The notes: a model not told the origin generated them from the sequence alone. A stretch of 64,000 bases of DNA from Streptomyces orinoci (GCF_003121295.1 NZ_PHNC01000029.1:868001-932000), one strand, 5' to 3'. Counted from the stretch's first letter, positions 15,831 through 25,409 are shown. Translations and numbers: made by a program.

Positions 15831-17636
15831 TTACGAGCCGGAACCCAGGCTGGACACCCAGTCCTTGACCGAGACATACCAGTCGTGGGCGGTGTCCCAG
15901 AAGTTCTTGCCGTCGGCGACCCATTCCTTGAGCGGGGTGAAGGTCCACAGCGCCCAGGCCGCGATCACCAGGAGGACGATCATAAACAGACAGCCCTTGA
16001 GGCAGCCGAGGCCCGGGATGCGCATGGGGTTGGCGCTGCGCTGCCGGGGCGGCCGGGGCTCCCGGCGCGGTGCCCTCGGCGGCTCGGGCTGGGGCTGCGG
16101 CGGAGCGTAGTGCTGCGGCTGGGGCTGTGGCTGCTGCCGGGGTTGTTGGTACTGGGGCGGACGCTGCGGCTGTCGGGTGCGCTGGGGCGTGTAGGGCAGC
16201 TGCTGCTGACGGGGGTCCTGATACTGCGGGGGCTGCTGCTGGCCGTACTGCTGCTGCGGCTGCTGCCCGTACGGCTGCTGGGGCGGCTGGCCCGGGCGCC
16301 GGGTGGGCCGGCGGCGCAGCGGGTCCTCGCTGGGGTCCAGGTACTGGACCTGCGTCTGGTCATTGCGGTCCCGGGCCTGGCGCAGCTGGGTCTGCCAGGG
16401 GTGCGGTCCGTCCGGCTGCTGCTCCGGCGGGACGGGCGGCATGGCACGGGTGGGGTCGGCGCCGCCGTACGGGCCGGAACCGGCGGGCATGGCTCGGGTG
16501 GGGTCCGAGGCGCCGTACGGGCCGGAACCGGCGGGCATGGCTCGGGTGGGGTCCGAGGCGCCGTACGGGCCCGAGCCGGCGGGCAGCACCTGGGTGGGGT
16601 CGGCGTTGGGCCCGGTTTGCGGGAGCAGGCTGGTGGCGGCGTTGGGGTCGTAGCCGCCCGCCGGGGGCAGCACCTGCGTGGGGTCGGCCTCGCCGCCCAG
16701 CCCGGTGCCGGGCACCTGGGCGGGCTGCGGGTCGGGCGCCAGCAGGGCGGCCACGCCAAGGGCGGCCTCGGCCTGCTCGGGGCTGGCGTGTACGCCCACC
16801 CCGGCGGCGACCACCCGCAGGGCGCGGGCCAGGTTCTCCGCGCTGGGCCGCTCCTCGGGCCGCTTGCGCAGACAGCGCTCGATGACCGTCCACAGCGGCT
16901 CGGGGACGGTGGTGGGGCGCCGCGGCTCGGCGCTCAGGTGCTGGTGCAGCACCTCCAGCGCGGTCGCCCCGGCGAACGGCGGACGGCCGGTGACCAGCTC
17001 GTACAGCAGGATGCCCGCGCCATAGACATCCACCGCGGAGGTCTGCGGACGACCCTCGGCGGACTCCGGCGCCACATAGGCCGGGGTGCCGACGAACTCA
17101 TGGGTACGGGTCAGACCGGGCGAGTCGGCGAGGCGGGCGATGCCAAAGTCGGTGAGCATCGGGTGCATCCGGCCGCCCTCGTCACGCAGCAGCACATTGG
17201 CCGGCTTGAGGTCCCGGTGCACAATGCCGTCGGCGTGGCTGGCGGCCAGCGCGTCGGCGATCTGGGCGGTCAGCAGGGCTGCGGCGACCGGGGTGAAGGG
17301 GCCGTTCTCCCGCAGATAGCGGTGCAGGTCCGGCCCGTCCACCAGATCCATCACCAGCGCCAGCAGATCGCCCTCGACCACCAGGTCGCGGGTGCGGACG
17401 ATATTGGGGTGGGTGAGCCGGAGCAGCACCGAGCGCTCGCGCAGGAAGCGCATCACCACATCCGCGTCGTTGGCCAGCTCCTCCTTGAGGACCTTGATCG
17501 CCACGGTCTCGCCGGGCTGCCCGGCAACCGCCGCCTCGGCGCCCGCCGTCTCGCGCTGGCGCGCACGCCAGACGGTGCCCGTGGCTCCGCGTCCGAGCGG
17601 CTCCTCGAGCAGGTATTTGCTGCCTACCGGCCGCAC
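15831..17636 (-). CDS. pkaA: Serine/threonine protein kinase PkaA-like
   Basis: A 601-residue Hanks-type kinase. It has a glycine loop (LGRGATGTVW), K48 (VAIKVL), HRD at 140-142 and DFG at 163-165; the kinase domain ends near 275. A low-complexity linker follows with five DPT(Q/R)(V/A)(L/M)P motifs (Thr320, 348, 364, 380, 396), three of them in perfect 16-residue repeats, then Gln/Pro-rich sequence, and one span (about 549-567) near the C-terminus. The GTG at 17636 is chosen because AGGGAG lies 8 nt upstream; a GTG at 17699 has no ribosome site but would add 21 residues. It is divergent from the FHA-ATPase gene and 205 nt upstream of pkaB. Confidence 0.92.
   Translation of the reverse strand: MRPVGSKYLLEEPLGRGATGTVWRARQRETAGAEAAVAGQPGETVAIKVLKEELANDADVVMRFLRERSVLLRLTHPNIVRTRDLVVEGDLLALVMDLVDGPDLHRYLRENGPFTPVAAALLTAQIADALAASHADGIVHRDLKPANVLLRDEGGRMHPMLTDFGIARLADSPGLTRTHEFVGTPAYVAPESAEGRPQTSAVDVYGAGILLYELVTGRPPFAGATALEVLHQHLSAEPRRPTTVPEPLWTVIERCLRKRPEERPSAENLARALRVVAAGVGVHASPEQAEAALGVAALLAPDPQPAQVPGTGLGGEADPTQVLPPAGGYDPNAATSLLPQTGPNADPTQVLPAGSGPYGASDPTRAMPAGSGPYGASDPTRAMPAGSGPYGGADPTRAMPPVPPEQQPDGPHPWQTQLRQARDRNDQTQVQYLDPSEDPLRRRPTRRPGQPPQQPYGQQPQQQYGQQQPPQYQDPRQQQLPYTPQRTRQPQRPPQYQQPRQQPQPQPQHYAPPQPQPEPPRAPRREPRPPRQRSANPMRIPGLGCLKGCLFMIVLLVIAAWALWTFTPLKEWVADGKNFWDTAHDWYVSVKDWVSSLGSGS
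16441..16584 (-). repeat. Three tandem 48-bp repeats inside pkaA
   Basis: Units 16441-16488, 16489-16536 and 16537-16584 are nearly identical and each encodes a 16-residue block with DPTRAMPAGSGPYG. The unit length is a multiple of 3, so copy-number change would keep the frame. Confidence 0.95.
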
Positions 17637-18140
17637 GTCATGCGCTCCCTGGTCGTGATCCGTTTCGATGGCCTCTGGGGTGCTCGGCCTGGCGCCCACT
17701 GTAGTGCCGCCCGCCCCGCCGTCCGGCTGGCCGACCGATGGCGGGCCGGGCCCGGCCGGGGCCTTGTCCGGGTGTGGCTTGGGAGAAAGACGCTCTTTCC
17801 GGGCGCTCGGTTGCCAGGCGGCGTCAATACCGGTCGGCGAACCGGCCCCGGAGTGTGCACCCCCTTGAACAAATCAGCCACCTCCCGGCCACGAGCTGGC
17901 GTTTTCGCATTGCTCGGATGGTCGTCCAAGATCACGAATTGGCTCTCGCCGGGCGCGCTGTCGGTGGCAGGTGCGAGGATGCTCGCAGCACGGTGCGGTG
18001 GGGTGGCGCTGCGCGCCGGGGTGGCGACGCGGGAGGCCCCGCGCTCCGTGGTGGACCTGTACGTGCCGAAGCGCTCGTATGTGGCCGGGGGAGGGCTGCC
18101 GCCCCCGGCGCGACCGGGCGGGAAGGGACCGTTGACGCCG
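17637..18140. other. Divergent intergenic region between pkaA and the FHA-ATPase gene
   Basis: About 500 nt without a supported gene. Its lower-GC stretch at about 17870-17945 probably holds the promoters of both genes, but I cannot assign hexamers with confidence. No hairpin or RNA gene was recognised. Confidence 0.4.
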
Positions 18141-21100
18141 ATGCAGATCCGGCTGACCGTCCTCGGGCCGCTCGGCGGCCAGATCGCGCACGCCTGCGAT
18201 GTGCTGGTCACCGCTCCGGCGGGGACCGCGCTCGCCGGGGTGACCAGCGGGCTGGCCGCCGCCGTCGCGGCGGCCGGTTCCGACCTCGGCAGCGGGGCGG
18301 TGGTGGTCTACGCGGGTGCCGAGCGGCTGGATCCGCAGCGCTGCGCGCTGGGCGAGCCGCCGCTGATCGATGGCGCGGTGCTCTCGCTGGGCGGGCCCGC
18401 CGATCCCGAGCTCCATGCGGGGGTGCCGCTGTCCGGGCTGCCGGAGGCGACGGCCCGGCTGCATGTGATTTCCGGGCCGGACGCGGGCGGGGTGCACCTG
18501 CTGCACGGCGGGGAGGTCCGCGTCGGACGGTCCGCCACGGCCGATATCCCGCTGGACGACCCCGATGTCTCCCGGCTGCACTGCGCGGTGACGGTGGCCG
18601 CGAACGGCCGGGTCACCCTGCATGACCTGGGCTCCACCAATGGCTCCACGCTCGGCGGCACGCCGGTGGACGACCGCCCGGTGCCGTTCCGGCCCGGCCC
18701 GCTGCTGCGGGTCGGCGAGTCCGCCCTGGTGCTGCACGGCGCGGACGAGGGCGTCCCCCGCCCGCTCCCCACCGCCCCGGACGGCGAGGGCCACCTCCGG
18801 GTGACCCCGGCCCGTCCCGCCGTCCCCACGACCACGGGCCAGGGCACGGCCACGCTCCGCACCACGTCCGGCGGCACGGCCCTCAGCGGCTCCGGCGCCC
18901 CGGCGCCCGGACCGGCCGACACCGGCCGGTCGGCCACGCCCCACCCCGCCTCGGACGGAACCGCCCCCACCGGCAACCACGGACCCGCCACGGGCCGGGC
19001 GAACACCGCCCCGTACCCCCGCTCCGGCGCACCGACAACAGCCGGAGCGGCCACACACCCGACGGACACCGGCACGCCGGCCGCCCACGGCACCGCCCGG
19101 CACACCCCCTTCGGCGGAGCCACGCCAACCGGCAGCCAGGACCCCGCCACGGGCCCGGCGAACACCGCCCCATACCCCCGCTCCGGCGCACCGGTCGCAT
19201 CCGGCCACACCGACCCGGCAGCCGCTCAGGCCACCGCGCCGCAACCCGGGTTCACCGCGCCCGGTCAACGCGGCACGACCGCCCGTCCCGGCGACGCCAC
19301 CACGAGTCACGCCAGCCCCTCAGCCACCTCGCCGCACCACCCGCACACGGCCTCGGCCGCAGGCCAGGCAGACAACGCGAGCGGCCACACCGGCCCCGCG
19401 ACCCCCACGGCGCACGGCACAACCGGACCGGCCCCGCGCCCGACGGGCACCGGCATGAGCCAGGGCGGCCCATCGGCCTCCCAAGGTGCCGCATATCGCC
19501 CGGAGTTCGGCACGCCCGCGACACCCACCGCACAGCAGTCCGCCGACCACCCCGCAGGCACCGGTACGGGCCGCACCAGCCCGTCAGCCACCTCACCGCG
19601 CTACCACGCTGCACCGGGCCAACCCGGCACGACCGCATACCCGCCAAGCGGCATCACCAGCCACGCGGACCCCGCCGTACCCGAAGGCACCGCATACGAC
19701 CCGGGTTTGGGCACACACGCGGCACCCGGCGCGCCTCGGTCCGCCGACCGCTCCACGGGCGCCGGTACGGGCCACACCAACCCATCGGACGCAGCACCGA
19801 AGCACCAGCACACCGACTCGGCCGCGCACCGGACAGGCAACGGCCAACCCGGCCCCACGACCCCCGATGCCACCGGGCGAACCACGCGACCGGCAAGCAC
19901 CGGCATGAGCCGCACCAGCCCGTCGGCCACCTCGTCGCAGCGCCCGCACACGGCCCCGACCGCACTGAGCCAACCCCCGGCGGGTAGCGCCACCAGCGTT
20001 ACCGGCCAAGCGACTTCCCAGGGCGCCGCACGACGCCCTGGCTTCAACATGCCTCCCGCACCCGGCGAGATGGAGCCGACCGCACCACCGGCAGACACCG
20101 ACGCAGGCCGCATGGGATCCCAAGTCGCCGCACACAGCGCCGGATTCGGCGCGCCCCAGGCACCTGGCACCGTGCCGCACCACTCCATGGCACCAAGCCA
20201 ACCCGGCACGGCCGCACACCGGGCAGGCGGCACGACCGACGACACCGGCCAGGGAACGCCCCAAGGCGCCCAGCAGCGCCCAGAGTTCGGCACGCGCACG
20301 GCACACGGCGCAACCGGGGCGACCGCGCACCCCACCGGTACTGGCGCAAGCCACGCCGGTGCGTCAGGCGCTCGCCCAGCCGCAGGCGCCGCGAGCATCG
20401 GTACGGAACACACCGACTCGGCAGCCGCTCCGGGCTCCGGCGCTCCCGGGGCGCCCACCACGCCCGCCAGCCGGGCAGGCACCGGCATGGGCCGCCGCAC
20501 CGAGTCAGCGACCCCGCCACAACGCCCGTACACCGGCTCGGCGGCAGCCGGCGAATCCAGCCCAGCGGCACCCCAAAGCGCCGTGAAGCACCCCGAGTTC
20601 GGCACAATGGCAGGGCCCGGCCGGCCCGGCCCGTCGAACACCGCCAGGGACCACAGCAGCCGGGCGCCCGCCCATGGCACCGGCACCGCGTCGCACGCCG
20701 GTTTCCAAGCACCAACGGCACCCGGCCAGCTCGACTCCAGCCACACCAGCGAAGCCGGTCCGGCCGGGCACCGACCGGGTGACACCACCGGCTACAGCGA
20801 TCACGCCGTGCCCCAAGGCGCCTCGGCACGCCCCGCGTTCGGCACACAGGCGGCACCCGGCCGACCCGGCACCGGCGACAGCACCCCCGCGGCCACCGCA
20901 CCGCACGACCCGTACACCGGCTGCACGGCCCCCAACCAGCCCGCCCCAGCCGCGCACCCGGCAAGTGCCACCACCGCCCACAGGGGCAGCCAGGCCGGCG
21001 CCCCAAGTGGCGTGCGGGGAACGGGATTCGGCGCACCGGCCGTGGCGCAGGCAGGTGCCGGTGGGGGCGGCGGCGGGCCGGAAGCCCAGGGCTCGGCGGC

Positions 21101-23879
21101 GGCGTCCCGCAGGGCCCCGCACCCGGCGAGCAGTGCCACGGCGGACGGCCAGGGCACCGCGTCGCACACCGCCCCGGCGGTACCGGGCCGACCCAGGACG
21201 GGGCGCGCCACCCCCGCCGAACCGGGGCTGATCCCGCATCCGGCGAGTCCGGTTCCCGGCGAAGCCGAACCGGCACCGCAGGGCGCCTCCCCGCGTGGGG
21301 GCGGCGAGGGGGTGCCGCGTCACACCGGGAATCCCTCGGGCACCTACGCCGCCTCGCAGCACCGGCCCTCGGTCAGCGCGACCGTGGCATCCGCCTACAC
21401 CACCGGCACCACCGGAACCGCCCACTTCGGCATTTCGGCCGCCTCCGAAACGCATGGCGGCCGCGGCGGAGTGCTGGCCGGCAGCGCCGACAAGGCAAGC
21501 AACAAGGCGGGCAACAAGGCAGACGAGGGAGGCAGTGCAGACGGCAACGCCCGGAACGGCGAGGGCGGTGAAGACAGCGCGGCACCGCAGCGCGAAGGCG
21601 GCAGGCGCGGTCGTGGCATAGCGGCATGGGCCCGCCGGCTCACCGGCGGCCGTGGCGGGGCGCTGCGGCCGGGGGCCGTGGAGCCGTCGCCCGCCGAGGG
21701 CGGCGCGGCCGAGCCCCGCGTCCAGGTCACCGCCGCCGAGCTGCGCGACCGCTGGCCGGATCCGGCGGCCGTGCTGCTGACGGCGCTGGGCCCGGGCCCG
21801 CGCCTGTGGGAGCGCGGCCCGGACCACCCGGACCTGCTGTCCGTCCGCCTCGGCTCGGCCGACCGGCATCTGCCGGGCCTGCCGCCCGGCACCGGCCCGC
21901 TGCCCTGCGTCCCGGTCGCCGTGGGCCTGCGGGAGGCGGGTTCGCTGGGGCTGGCCGGGCCCCGGGCCCGGCTGTCCGGCCTGGCCCGTTCGGTCCTCGC
22001 CCAGCTCGCCGCGCTGCACTCCCCCGCCGTGCTGGAGTATGTGCTGATCAGCGCCGACCGCTCGCGCTCCGAGGAGGAGCGGCAGGCGGAGTGGTCCTGG
22101 CTGGGCTGGCTGCCGCATCTGCGCCCGTCCGCCGGGCAGGACTGCCGGCTGCTGGTCGCCTATGACCAGGAGCAGGCCACCGCCCGCACCGCCGAGCTGG
22201 TGCGCCGCCTGGACGACGGCCCGCTGGGCCCGCGGTGGCCGGTCGCCGGGCCGGCGGAGGTCGCCGCGGCGGCCGCCGCCCACCAGGGCCCGTACACCGT
22301 GCTGATCGTGGACGGCGACCCCGGCACCCCCGCGCTGCGGGAGACCGTGGCCCGGCTGGCGGCCTGTGGCGCGGCGGCCGGAATCCATCTGGTCTGCCTC
22401 GCGGACGCCCCGGCCACCACCCCCGCCTCCCCCGTCTCGGCCACTCTGGCCACCGCGGAGCGCGGCTCCCCCGGTTTCCCGCACTGCGGGGTGGTGGCCC
22501 TGCTCAGCGGGGATGTGGCCACCGCGGTCCAGGTCATCCACCGCGCCCCGGCCGGCGGCCCGGGCACCGTGATCGCGGCCCTGGACGCGGTCTCCCAGCC
22601 CTGGGCCGAGCGCTTCGCCCGCGCGCTGGCCCCGCTGCGGCTGGCCGAGGGCACGGACGCCTACGGCCCGGGCGCGCGGGTCGCCGCCCTGCCCCGGACC
22701 GCCCGGCTGCTGGACGAGCTGGGGCTGGCCAGGGCCACCCCGGCCTCGCTGACCGCCCGCTGGGCGGCGGCCATGGACCCGGGCAGCCGTCCCGGCGGCC
22801 GCGCGGTGGCGGTGCTGGGCGCCGGTCCGCATGGCCCGCTCGCCGTGGACCTCGCGGCGGACGGCCCGCATCTGCTGGTGGAGGGCGGTCCGGGCAGCGG
22901 CAAGACGGAGCTGCTGCGCGCGCTGGCCGCCTCGCTGGCCGCGGCCGACCGCCCGGACCGGCTGTCGCTGGTGCTGGTGGACGGGGCCGCCGCGGAGCGC
23001 GGCGAGGGCCTGCGGGTCTGCACCGAGCTGCCGCATGTCTCGACCTATCTGGCCGCCGCCGACCCGGTGCGGATGCGGGAGTTCGCCCAGGCGCTCAGCT
23101 CGGAGCTCAAGCGCCGCGCCGAGCTGCTGGGCCGGCTGGACTTCTGCGCCTGGCACGCGCAGCAGCCCGCACCGGCCCCCGCCGCCAATGCGGCCGGCAC
23201 CACCAAGGTCGTCGGTCCGCGCCGCCCGCCGGAGAGTGCCACCGGCGATCTGGACGCCTCCTCGGCCGGCACCCTCCAGCTGCGTACCCCCCGGGACGGC
23301 GGCACCCCGGCGCATACCGCCGAGAACGCGCTGCCCCGGCTGGTGGTCCTGGTGGACGACTTCGACGCCCTGGTGGCGCCCGCGCTGGGCAGCACCGGCC
23401 GGCCGGCCGCCGGTTCGGTGGTCCGGGCCCTGGAGGCGGTGGCCCGGGACGGTGAGCGGCTGGGCGTCCATCTGATCGCCGCCTCCGGCCGGCCGGAACG
23501 CACGGCCGACACCGCGGCGGTGGAACGGGCCGGCCTGCGGGCCACCCTGGAGATCGCCCCGCCGGAGGTCACCCCGCCCACCACCGACGGAGCCGATGGT
23601 TCCACGGGGCGGCCCGCCCCGGGCCGCGGGCGGCTGCACCGGCCGGACGACGATGCGGTGACCCCCTTCCAGTCGGGGCGGGTGACCGGCCGGATCCCCC
23701 GGACGGCCACCCTCCGCCCCACCGTGGTGCCACTGGACTGGCGGCGCATGGGCGATCCGCCCACCCGCCGCCCGGTCCGCGAACTGGGCAACGGCCCCAC
23801 CGACTTGGCGCTGCTGGCCAGTGCGCTGCAACGGGCCGCCCAGTCGGCGGGCGCCCAGGCGGCACCCCCGCTGCTGTGA
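18141..23879 (+). CDS. Giant FHA-domain / EccC-FtsK-like ATPase with long repetitive linker
   Basis: A 1912-residue protein. Residues 1-100 resemble the small N-terminal domain found before FHA in FtsK/SpoIIIE-type proteins (MQIRLTVLGPLGG). An FHA domain follows at about 105-200 with its phospho-threonine pocket signature (GRS at about 129-131 and SRLH at 144-147). Residues about 210-1160 are low-complexity Pro/Thr/Ala/Gly/His sequence with a recurring PQGA-xx-RP-x-FGT-xxAPG motif. The C-terminal 750 residues match the EccC/YukB arrangement: a degenerate ATPase module (about 1190-1560) without a P-loop, then an active one with Walker A GGPGSGKT (1582-1589) and Walker B LVVLVDD (Asp1739-1740). 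No membrane span is visible and no other type VII secretion gene is nearby. ATG 18141 has GGAAGGGA 9-13 nt upstream; a TTG at 18132 is an alternative. The gene is divergent from pkaA. Confidence 0.88.
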   Translation: MQIRLTVLGPLGGQIAHACDVLVTAPAGTALAGVTSGLAAAVAAAGSDLGSGAVVVYAGAERLDPQRCALGEPPLIDGAVLSLGGPADPELHAGVPLSGLPEATARLHVISGPDAGGVHLLHGGEVRVGRSATADIPLDDPDVSRLHCAVTVAANGRVTLHDLGSTNGSTLGGTPVDDRPVPFRPGPLLRVGESALVLHGADEGVPRPLPTAPDGEGHLRVTPARPAVPTTTGQGTATLRTTSGGTALSGSGAPAPGPADTGRSATPHPASDGTAPTGNHGPATGRANTAPYPRSGAPTTAGAATHPTDTGTPAAHGTARHTPFGGATPTGSQDPATGPANTAPYPRSGAPVASGHTDPAAAQATAPQPGFTAPGQRGTTARPGDATTSHASPSATSPHHPHTASAAGQADNASGHTGPATPTAHGTTGPAPRPTGTGMSQGGPSASQGAAYRPEFGTPATPTAQQSADHPAGTGTGRTSPSATSPRYHAAPGQPGTTAYPPSGITSHADPAVPEGTAYDPGLGTHAAPGAPRSADRSTGAGTGHTNPSDAAPKHQHTDSAAHRTGNGQPGPTTPDATGRTTRPASTGMSRTSPSATSSQRPHTAPTALSQPPAGSATSVTGQATSQGAARRPGFNMPPAPGEMEPTAPPADTDAGRMGSQVAAHSAGFGAPQAPGTVPHHSMAPSQPGTAAHRAGGTTDDTGQGTPQGAQQRPEFGTRTAHGATGATAHPTGTGASHAGASGARPAAGAASIGTEHTDSAAAPGSGAPGAPTTPASRAGTGMGRRTESATPPQRPYTGSAAAGESSPAAPQSAVKHPEFGTMAGPGRPGPSNTARDHSSRAPAHGTGTASHAGFQAPTAPGQLDSSHTSEAGPAGHRPGDTTGYSDHAVPQGASARPAFGTQAAPGRPGTGDSTPAATAPHDPYTGCTAPNQPAPAAHPASATTAHRGSQAGAPSGVRGTGFGAPAVAQAGAGGGGGGPEAQGSAAASRRAPHPASSATADGQGTASHTAPAVPGRPRTGRATPAEPGLIPHPASPVPGEAEPAPQGASPRGGGEGVPRHTGNPSGTYAASQHRPSVSATVASAYTTGTTGTAHFGISAASETHGGRGGVLAGSADKASNKAGNKADEGGSADGNARNGEGGEDSAAPQREGGRRGRGIAAWARRLTGGRGGALRPGAVEPSPAEGGAAEPRVQVTAAELRDRWPDPAAVLLTALGPGPRLWERGPDHPDLLSVRLGSADRHLPGLPPGTGPLPCVPVAVGLREAGSLGLAGPRARLSGLARSVLAQLAALHSPAVLEYVLISADRSRSEEERQAEWSWLGWLPHLRPSAGQDCRLLVAYDQEQATARTAELVRRLDDGPLGPRWPVAGPAEVAAAAAAHQGPYTVLIVDGDPGTPALRETVARLAACGAAAGIHLVCLADAPATTPASPVSATLATAERGSPGFPHCGVVALLSGDVATAVQVIHRAPAGGPGTVIAALDAVSQPWAERFARALAPLRLAEGTDAYGPGARVAALPRTARLLDELGLARATPASLTARWAAAMDPGSRPGGRAVAVLGAGPHGPLAVDLAADGPHLLVEGGPGSGKTELLRALAASLAAADRPDRLSLVLVDGAAAERGEGLRVCTELPHVSTYLAAADPVRMREFAQALSSELKRRAELLGRLDFCAWHAQQPAPAPAANAAGTTKVVGPRRPPESATGDLDASSAGTLQLRTPRDGGTPAHTAENALPRLVVLVDDFDALVAPALGSTGRPAAGSVVRALEAVARDGERLGVHLIAASGRPERTADTAAVERAGLRATLEIAPPEVTPPTTDGADGSTGRPAPGRGRLHRPDDDAVTPFQSGRVTGRIPRTATLRPTVVPLDWRRMGDPPTRRPVRELGNGPTDLALLASALQRAAQSAGAQAAPPLL

Positions 23880-23952
23880 GCCGCCGCGCCGCGGATCACT
23901 GACCCAACGTCACATCCCCATCACGATCAACTGTCCTGCGCCCCCGGCACTA

Positions 23953-23981
23953 TTGCGAGCACCCACCAGGCGGCGTAGGAC
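23953..23981 (+). promoter_or_regulatory. Candidate promoter of the ABC transporter operon
   Basis: TTGCGA (23953-23958) and TAGGAC (23976-23981) are 17 nt apart, in the 131-nt spacer before the solute-binding protein gene, whose GGGGAGGAC ribosome site follows. No operator was recognised. Confidence 0.35.
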
Positions 23982-24010
23982 TGATCACACGGCACACGGG
24001 GAGGACGGCA

Positions 24011-25396
24011 ATGCGCACCACTCTGCTGAGCACACGCACCACCACCCGCACCGCGCTCGCTCTGATCGTCAGTGCGGGCCTCGCGCTGACCGCCACGGCC
24101 TGTGGCGGAGGCGGGGGCGGGGACGACGGCAAGGACAAGTCGTCCGCCAAGGCGACGGAGTCCATACCCCACACCGTCCAACTCCCCAGGCTCAGCGGCC
24201 AGAAGATCAAGGTGACCGCGGTATGGACCGGCACCGAGCAGCAGCACTTCACCAAGGTCCTCGATGAGTTCGGCAAGCGCACCGGCGCCGAGGTGTCCTA
24301 TGTGCCCAGCGGGGACGACATGTCGGCCTTCATAGGCTCCAAGGTCGCCGGGGGCGACCCGCCGGATGTGGCACTGCTGCAACAGCCGGGCACCCTGCGG
24401 GAGTTCGCACAGAAGGGCTGGCTGAAGCCGCTCTCCGAGAGCGCCACCGCCGAGCTGGCCAAGAACTTCCCCAAGGGCTGGCAGGACCTCGGCTCGTACC
24501 AGGGCAAGCGCTATGGCGTCTACTTCAAGGCCAGCAACAAGTCCTTGGTCTGGTACAACACCAAGATCTTCCAGGCGGCGGGCGTCCAGGAGCCCAAGAC
24601 CTGGCCGGAGTTCCTGCATGCCGCGCAGACCATCGCCGACTATGGCGTCAGCCCGGTCTCGGTGGGCGGCGCCGACGGCTGGACGCTCACCGACTGGTTC
24701 GAGAATGTCTATCTCTCCCAGGCGGGTCCGGAGAAGTACGACCAGCTCACCACCCATAGGATCAAGTGGACCGACCCCTCGGTCAAGGACGCCCTGACCA
24801 CCCTGGCCCAGCTCTTCGGCAAGAAGGAACTGCTGGCCGGCGGCAATGACGGCGCCCTGCAGACCCAGTTCCCCAACTCGGTGACCCAGGTCTTCGCCAA
24901 GGGGGACAAGTCCAAGGCCGCCATGGTCTACGAGGGCGACTTCGCGGCCGCCAACATCACCGCCGCCAAGGCCGGGATCGGCACCGACGCCAAGGTCTTC
25001 CCCTTCCCCTCGGTGGGCGCCAAGCCCCCGGTGGTCACCGGCGGCGATGTGGGGGTGGCGCTGAAGGACAACCAGGCTGCCCAGGCCCTGCTGACCTTCC
25101 TGGCCTCCCCGGACGCCGCCCAGGTCTGGGCGAAGCAGGGCGGCTTCATCTCGGCCAACAAGAACCTGGACCAGGCCGCCTACCCGGACGAGACCCAGCG
25201 CTCCATCGCCAAGGCCCTGGTGGCGGCGGGTGACGACTTCCGCTTCGACATGTCCGACCAGGCCCCCGCCGCCTTTGGCGGCAAGCCGGGCCAGGGCGAG
25301 TGGAAGGACCTCCAGGACTTCCTGCGCAACCCCTCCGATATCGAGGGCACCCAGCGCAAGCTGGAGTCCGACGCCGCCAAGGCGTTCAAGAACTGA
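24011..25396 (+). CDS. Extracellular solute-binding lipoprotein (ABC sugar uptake)
   Basis: A 461-residue lipoprotein with a signal peptide and lipobox ending LTATAC (Cys31 is the likely lipidation site), then a Gly/Asp-rich tether and a type 1 binding-protein fold (VTAVWTGTEQQHFTKVLDEF ... SGDDMSAFIGSKVAGGDPPD ... DVALLQQPG). The protein captures its ligand outside the membrane and delivers it to the two permeases encoded next. The family (MalE-like, cluster B) mostly binds oligosaccharides, but the ligand cannot be read from sequence. The ATG at 24011 has GGGGAGGAC before it. No ATPase gene is present in the locus; Streptomyces sugar importers commonly share the multi-use ATPase MsiK. Confidence 0.9.
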   Translation: MRTTLLSTRTTTRTALALIVSAGLALTATACGGGGGGDDGKDKSSAKATESIPHTVQLPRLSGQKIKVTAVWTGTEQQHFTKVLDEFGKRTGAEVSYVPSGDDMSAFIGSKVAGGDPPDVALLQQPGTLREFAQKGWLKPLSESATAELAKNFPKGWQDLGSYQGKRYGVYFKASNKSLVWYNTKIFQAAGVQEPKTWPEFLHAAQTIADYGVSPVSVGGADGWTLTDWFENVYLSQAGPEKYDQLTTHRIKWTDPSVKDALTTLAQLFGKKELLAGGNDGALQTQFPNSVTQVFAKGDKSKAAMVYEGDFAAANITAAKAGIGTDAKVFPFPSVGAKPPVVTGGDVGVALKDNQAAQALLTFLASPDAAQVWAKQGGFISANKNLDQAAYPDETQRSIAKALVAAGDDFRFDMSDQAPAAFGGKPGQGEWKDLQDFLRNPSDIEGTQRKLESDAAKAFKN

Positions 25397-25409
25397 CGGG
25401 CGCGGCGCC

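Noticed and set aside
15885..18140. The upstream 750 codons of the long plus-strand frame that continues into the FHA-ATPase
   Set aside because: It is antisense to pkaA. Similarity to the FHA protein begins at the ATG at 18141 with a ribosome site.
20505..23831. A 1108-codon minus-strand frame opposite the FHA-ATPase
   Set aside because: It lacks domains and overlaps the Walker motifs on the other strand.
18141..23879. A type VII secretion locus
   Set aside because: The ATPase is EccC-like, but no EccB, EccD, EccE or EsxAB-type genes were found in the window.
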